Assembly (NCBI GenBank): GCA_020435185.1
Contig: JAGRAA010000085.1
Coordinates: 3,377-9,149, forward strand
Source of the DNA: Bdellovibrionales bacterium
GTDB lineage: Bacteria > Bdellovibrionota > Bdellovibrionia > Bdellovibrionales > UBA1609
Direction of reading: 5' to 3'
Length of the DNA: 5,773 bases
Shown: positions 5,706-5,773 of the stretch, piece after piece
How the letters are laid out: each line of letters opens with the position of its first letter
How positions within the stretch are numbered: the stretch's first letter is position 1
The notes under the pieces: model-generated
Seen by the model: the letters and a program-made list of their open reading frames with translations, nothing else
The model's database searches: none
Told to the model about the DNA's origin: nothing
Position numbers and translations under genes: made by a program

Positions 5706-5773
<68 letters not shown>

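Overview
The window (about 38-40% G+C by eye) looks like chromosomal DNA of a Gram-negative bacterium. It has an exported protein with a Sec signal peptide, consensus Shine-Dalgarno sites and a tRNA with an encoded CCA end. My best guess for the host is the Bdellovibrionota/Myxococcota side of the tree, because the exported protein resembles proteins I associate with those predators. This is inference, not proof.

Left part, minus strand (about 3414 down to 1): one apparent operon. A promoter with a perfect TATAAT box precedes two very small unrecognised genes (67 and 76 codons), each with a near-perfect Shine-Dalgarno site. They are followed by a full-length ABC exporter-type half-transporter (761 aa, with an unusual N-terminal domain of about 160 residues) and by the start of a DUF1854 gene that runs off the left edge. 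An ABC transporter of this architecture beside a DUF1854 gene is the pair found next to cyanophycin synthetase genes in many proteobacteria. The window therefore probably shows the first part of a cyanophycin-associated cluster, with cphA-type genes possibly beyond coordinate 1. The transcript carries three notable inverted repeats: in the first codons of the ABC gene, in its interdomain linker (perfect 15 bp), and between the ABC and DUF1854 genes.

Middle, plus strand (3465-4727): a divergently transcribed gene for a secreted 420-residue protein. Its C-terminal half has a GHSG...NGC arrangement like the His/Cys dyad of caspase/gingipain-fold (clan CD) peptidases.

Right part, minus strand: purU (formyltetrahydrofolate deformylase), whose stop codon overlaps that of the exported-protein gene by 4 bp in a tail-to-tail arrangement. 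It is followed by a partial tRNA-Val(GAC) gene cut by the right edge. purU and the tRNA look like ordinary housekeeping loci. The accessory content is the small-gene/ABC/DUF1854 operon and the exported protein.
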